Positions 13,878 through 14,601 of a stretch of 14,601 nt of DNA are shown piece after piece. Both the position numbers and the translations under genes were made by a program. Source of the DNA: Acholeplasmataceae bacterium UBA6235 (GTDB lineage Bacteria; Bacillota_I; Bacilli_A; Acholeplasmatales; UBA5453); NCBI GenBank assembly GCA_002441525.1, contig DJWH01000120.1, positions 1-14,601 on the forward strand, read 5' to 3'. Every line of letters begins with the position of its first letter. Position 1 is the first letter of the stretch. The notes beneath the pieces were generated by a model. The model saw only the letters and a program-made list of their open reading frames with translations. It was not told the DNA's origin and made no database searches.

Positions 13878-14601
13878 CTACATATCAAATAGGTATGTAC
13901 GCTTAGGTGTGTTCACACCTTTATTCCCTATCCATAAGGCATTGGGATTACCTTTTCGAATCATATTTAATGAGGCATTTTGGTCAGCGTTGATCAAAGT
14001 GCCTTTTTGACTCTTATATAAACCTCTTTTGATTCTTACTCCAGAGAAATCACCTTTTACGAATTCATCTTGGTCTAGATAAGACGCTTTTGATGTGTAA
14101 GCTTCATTGATGACTTTAGTCTCAATACCGATTTGTTCTGCTAAATAGATGATTCGATCTCTAAGTCTCGCGATTGGTATACTCTTGGTCCATTGATTGT
14201 AGTTGTCTGATAGTCTTTCATCTTTGAAGGTATCGTTATAACCGATGATGATTTGTTTTACCTTATTCTTAACTGCGTGACTCATAATGAGTTTAGCTGC
14301 TTTATAGATTCCATAATCCATTTGATGGTTACGCTTATTCATCAGATGAATCATTCGTTTGGTTAAGACCTTTTGATTGGGTCTAATACTCGCGAGTTTA
14401 GCGATTCGCTTATGATAAAACTGATTCATACTCTTTAATCGTTTTCCATCTAACAATAAGTGCTCATTGTTCGTCACTGAACAAAACGCTAGGTTGTTAT
14501 ACCCAAAATCAATCCCCATGGTTTCTGTATAATCTTTGGTTTCTATTTTAAGGGTTTCATCTATATAGACATAAACCACTTCGATGTACTGGCCATCATA
14601 A
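13878..14601 (-). CDS. tnpB: TnpB (RNA-guided nuclease of IS200/IS605-type elements), C-terminal 240 residues
   Basis: The frame is open to the right edge (first full codon at 14600-14598), so the GTG at 14579 is internal and the 5' part is outside. The RuvC-like nuclease residues are all present: Asp in MGIDFGYNNLAF (visible residue 31), Glu in VINEAYTSKASYLD (166) and Asp in GTLINADQNASLNMIRK (206). Between the Glu and the last Asp there is no Cys-x2-Cys pair, so this is the zinc-ribbon-less subgroup that reads SGVRIKRGLYKS instead. TnpB proteins cut DNA guided by an RNA from the element's right end, helping the element persist. No frameshift or stop is seen in the visible part. Confidence 0.9.
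   Translation of the reverse strand, partial: YDGQYIEVVYVYIDETLKIETKDYTETMGIDFGYNNLAFCSVTNNEHLLLDGKRLKSMNQFYHKRIAKLASIRPNQKVLTKRMIHLMNKRNHQMDYGIYKAAKLIMSHAVKNKVKQIIIGYNDTFKDERLSDNYNQWTKSIPIARLRDRIIYLAEQIGIETKVINEAYTSKASYLDQDEFVKGDFSGVRIKRGLYKSQKGTLINADQNASLNMIRKGNPNALWIGNKGVNTPKRTYLFDM

Larger units (their letters stand above)
13803..14601 (-). mobile_element. IS200/IS605-family element, right portion, cut by the window edge
   Basis: It consists of the tnpB 3' portion and the hairpin downstream. These elements move as single strands through hairpins at their ends, with a TnpA transposase that is either upstream or absent. Neither the left end nor tnpA is in the window. The outer border near 13790-13803 is an estimate. 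Confidence 0.7.

Noticed and set aside
14577..14579. GTG at 14579 as the real tnpB start
   Set aside because: The frame stays open to the window edge and the residues before it fit the normal TnpB strand preceding the RuvC domain, so the gene is cut by the window and not short.
1..14601. CRISPR array, tRNA or rRNA
   Set aside because: No regularly spaced direct repeats, cloverleaf with a CCA-type acceptor or rRNA-like conserved segments were noticed; gaps between genes are at most about 310 bases and are explained by promoters, terminators and the riboswitch.

Overview
The window comes from a low-to-moderate GC, AT-leaning Firmicutes-like or Mollicutes-like bacterium. Genes are tightly packed and start from strong AAGGAG-type ribosome binding sites. 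TGA is used as a stop codon (for example at 1691-1693, 2951-2953, 5886-5888 and 12227-12229), so the code is the standard one and not the Mycoplasma code. The protein style fits an Acholeplasma-like or Izemoplasma-like lineage or a related Firmicute, but I cannot fix the taxon from the sequence alone.

Layout. 1-546 (minus): the start of a PfkB sugar kinase that runs off the left edge, preceded by an 80-residue membrane protein. 716-2936 (plus): a three-gene operon of a Gfo/Idh/MocA oxidoreductase, a small membrane protein and an alpha/beta esterase, ending at a bidirectional terminator. 2951-6894 (minus): a very compact operon, read in the order gpx, ohrR, ribD, ribBA, HAD phosphatase, with a promoter overlapped by an OhrR-type palindrome. 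6932-7486 (minus): a membrane protein of unknown function. 7608-10252 (plus): a methionine ABC transporter operon metN-metI-metQ behind a leader that folds like a compact SAM-I-clan riboswitch with an attached terminator and antiterminator. 10301-10765 (minus): another small membrane protein. 10983-13747 (minus): a 7TM-PAS-GGDEF diguanylate cyclase, coupled to a fusion of a ClbS/DfsB-like four-helix domain with a nucleotidyltransferase. 13803-14601 (minus): the 3' part of an IS200/IS605-type tnpB and its probable right end.

The most unusual part is the peroxide-sensor operon. RibD and the GTP cyclohydrolase II half of RibBA keep their catalytic residues. The DHBP synthase (RibB) half has lost essentially every catalytic and metal-binding residue I can align. 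The operon has no ribE or ribH and shows no FMN riboswitch upstream. Together with the HAD phosphatase, the visible enzymes would make 5-amino-6-ribitylaminouracil and stop there, under control of an organic-hydroperoxide sensor and beside a glutathione peroxidase-type enzyme. That is an inference from one window. Copies of ribB, ribE and ribH elsewhere in the genome would turn it back into a split riboflavin pathway.

The second notable element is the metNIQ leader. It has the P1/P2/P3 and pseudoknot layout of SAM-I but lacks P4 and carries compensating changes in the core. No tRNA, rRNA or CRISPR array was seen.
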